DNA of 64,000 nucleotides, from contig JAJEKV010000030.1 in assembly GCA_021234155.1 (NCBI GenBank), positions 17,104,003-17,168,002 on the forward strand. Reading direction: 5' to 3'. Below the pieces are notes generated by a model that made no database searches, had not been told where the DNA came from, and saw nothing but the letters and a program-made list of their open reading frames with translations. Within the stretch, counting starts at the first letter, position 1. Each line of letters begins with the position of its first letter. The DNA comes from Isoetes taiwanensis (taxonomy: Eukaryota; Streptophyta; Lycopodiopsida; Isoetales; Isoetaceae). Positions 63,830 through 64,000 of the stretch are shown one piece after another. Position numbers and translations under genes: made by a program.

Positions 63830-64000
63830 CTGGGTATATTGGTTAAAGTAGTCTAATTAGGACTGAGTTATTTTGGTAGAGGTTCGAGCCCCCGTATTTC
63901 ATATTCTAAAATCTTAGGCAAAGACGTATAGAGGTTTGATATTCCCTCAAAACCTTAGGGGAAATCGTATTTCATATTTCAAAATCATAGGCGCCTCCAA
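63830..64000 (+). mobile_element. Probable tRNA-derived SINE (head and start of body)
   Basis: An A-box-like CTGGGTATATTGGTTAAAG is followed by a perfect B box, GGTTCGAGCCC, at about 63882-63892. A body then has two imperfect direct repeats (GTATTTCATATT.TAAAATC and GTATTTCATATTTCAAAATC). The 3' end lies outside the window. Confidence 0.55.

Overview
The window looks like nuclear DNA of a large, repeat-rich land-plant genome. The signs are an L1-type LINE with a plant-style ORF1, a bulb-lectin receptor-kinase cluster, plant-type exon fragments of COQ2 and a CDKG-like kinase, a hAT-type MITE, an LTR, tRNA-derived SINE heads and long arrays of simple satellite. Two broken transposase-like genes belong to types I associate with seed-free plants, gymnosperms and animals. 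A fern, lycophyte, bryophyte or conifer is therefore more likely than a flowering plant, but this is only an inference. I see no rRNA gene, intact tRNA gene, CRISPR array or organelle DNA. Few genes look intact.

Layout. 0-9 kb: AT-rich DNA, an acidic first-exon candidate (about 2.8 kb), and a decayed transposase-like gene on the minus strand (3.8-6.4 kb). 9-11.3 kb: a complete 561-bp MITE with an 8-bp target duplication, then the 3' LTR of a truncated LTR retrotransposon. 12.8-15 kb: possible exons of an unrecognised minus-strand gene, one of them duplicated in tandem. 15.5-24.3 kb: three partial copies of a bulb-lectin receptor kinase whose membrane region has about seven hydrophobic helices. 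An isopropylmalate-isomerase pseudogene lies between two copies, and a palindrome-rich MITE splits the kinase of the third. 25.4-26.3 kb: a retrotransposon gag remnant.

28-31.5 kb: a palindromic array, a GATTC satellite and a 1.57-kb pure pyrimidine tract. 31.5-38.7 kb: an essentially full-length L1 LINE bounded by a perfect 17-bp target duplication. It has the usual ORF1 and a damaged ORF2, plus an extra 5' ORF and an extra Cys-rich 3' ORF. 39-45 kb: mostly non-coding repeats and one small ORF behind a good TATA box. 45.5-48.8 kb: a second decayed transposase-like gene.

48.9-57.4 kb: the most unusual locus. A broken plus-strand gene seems to encode a ParB-like domain followed by a degenerate N4/N6-type DNA methyltransferase fold. 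Its introns and flanks carry arrays of perfect GGCGCC palindromes. Its 3' half has been duplicated almost identically (offset 2170 bp), and a perfect 90-bp palindrome sits at the junction. 57.5-60.7 kb: more GATTC satellite and two copies of a dispersed repeat. 61.7-63.3 kb: COQ2 exons fused to CDKG-like exons, which looks like gene capture by a transposon.

The genes do not form an operon or pathway. The window is best read as nested mobile elements around a decaying receptor-kinase cluster and a duplicated ParB/methyltransferase locus. Many ORF breaks are single-base indels in homopolymers, so assembly error should be excluded before any of them is called a pseudogene.
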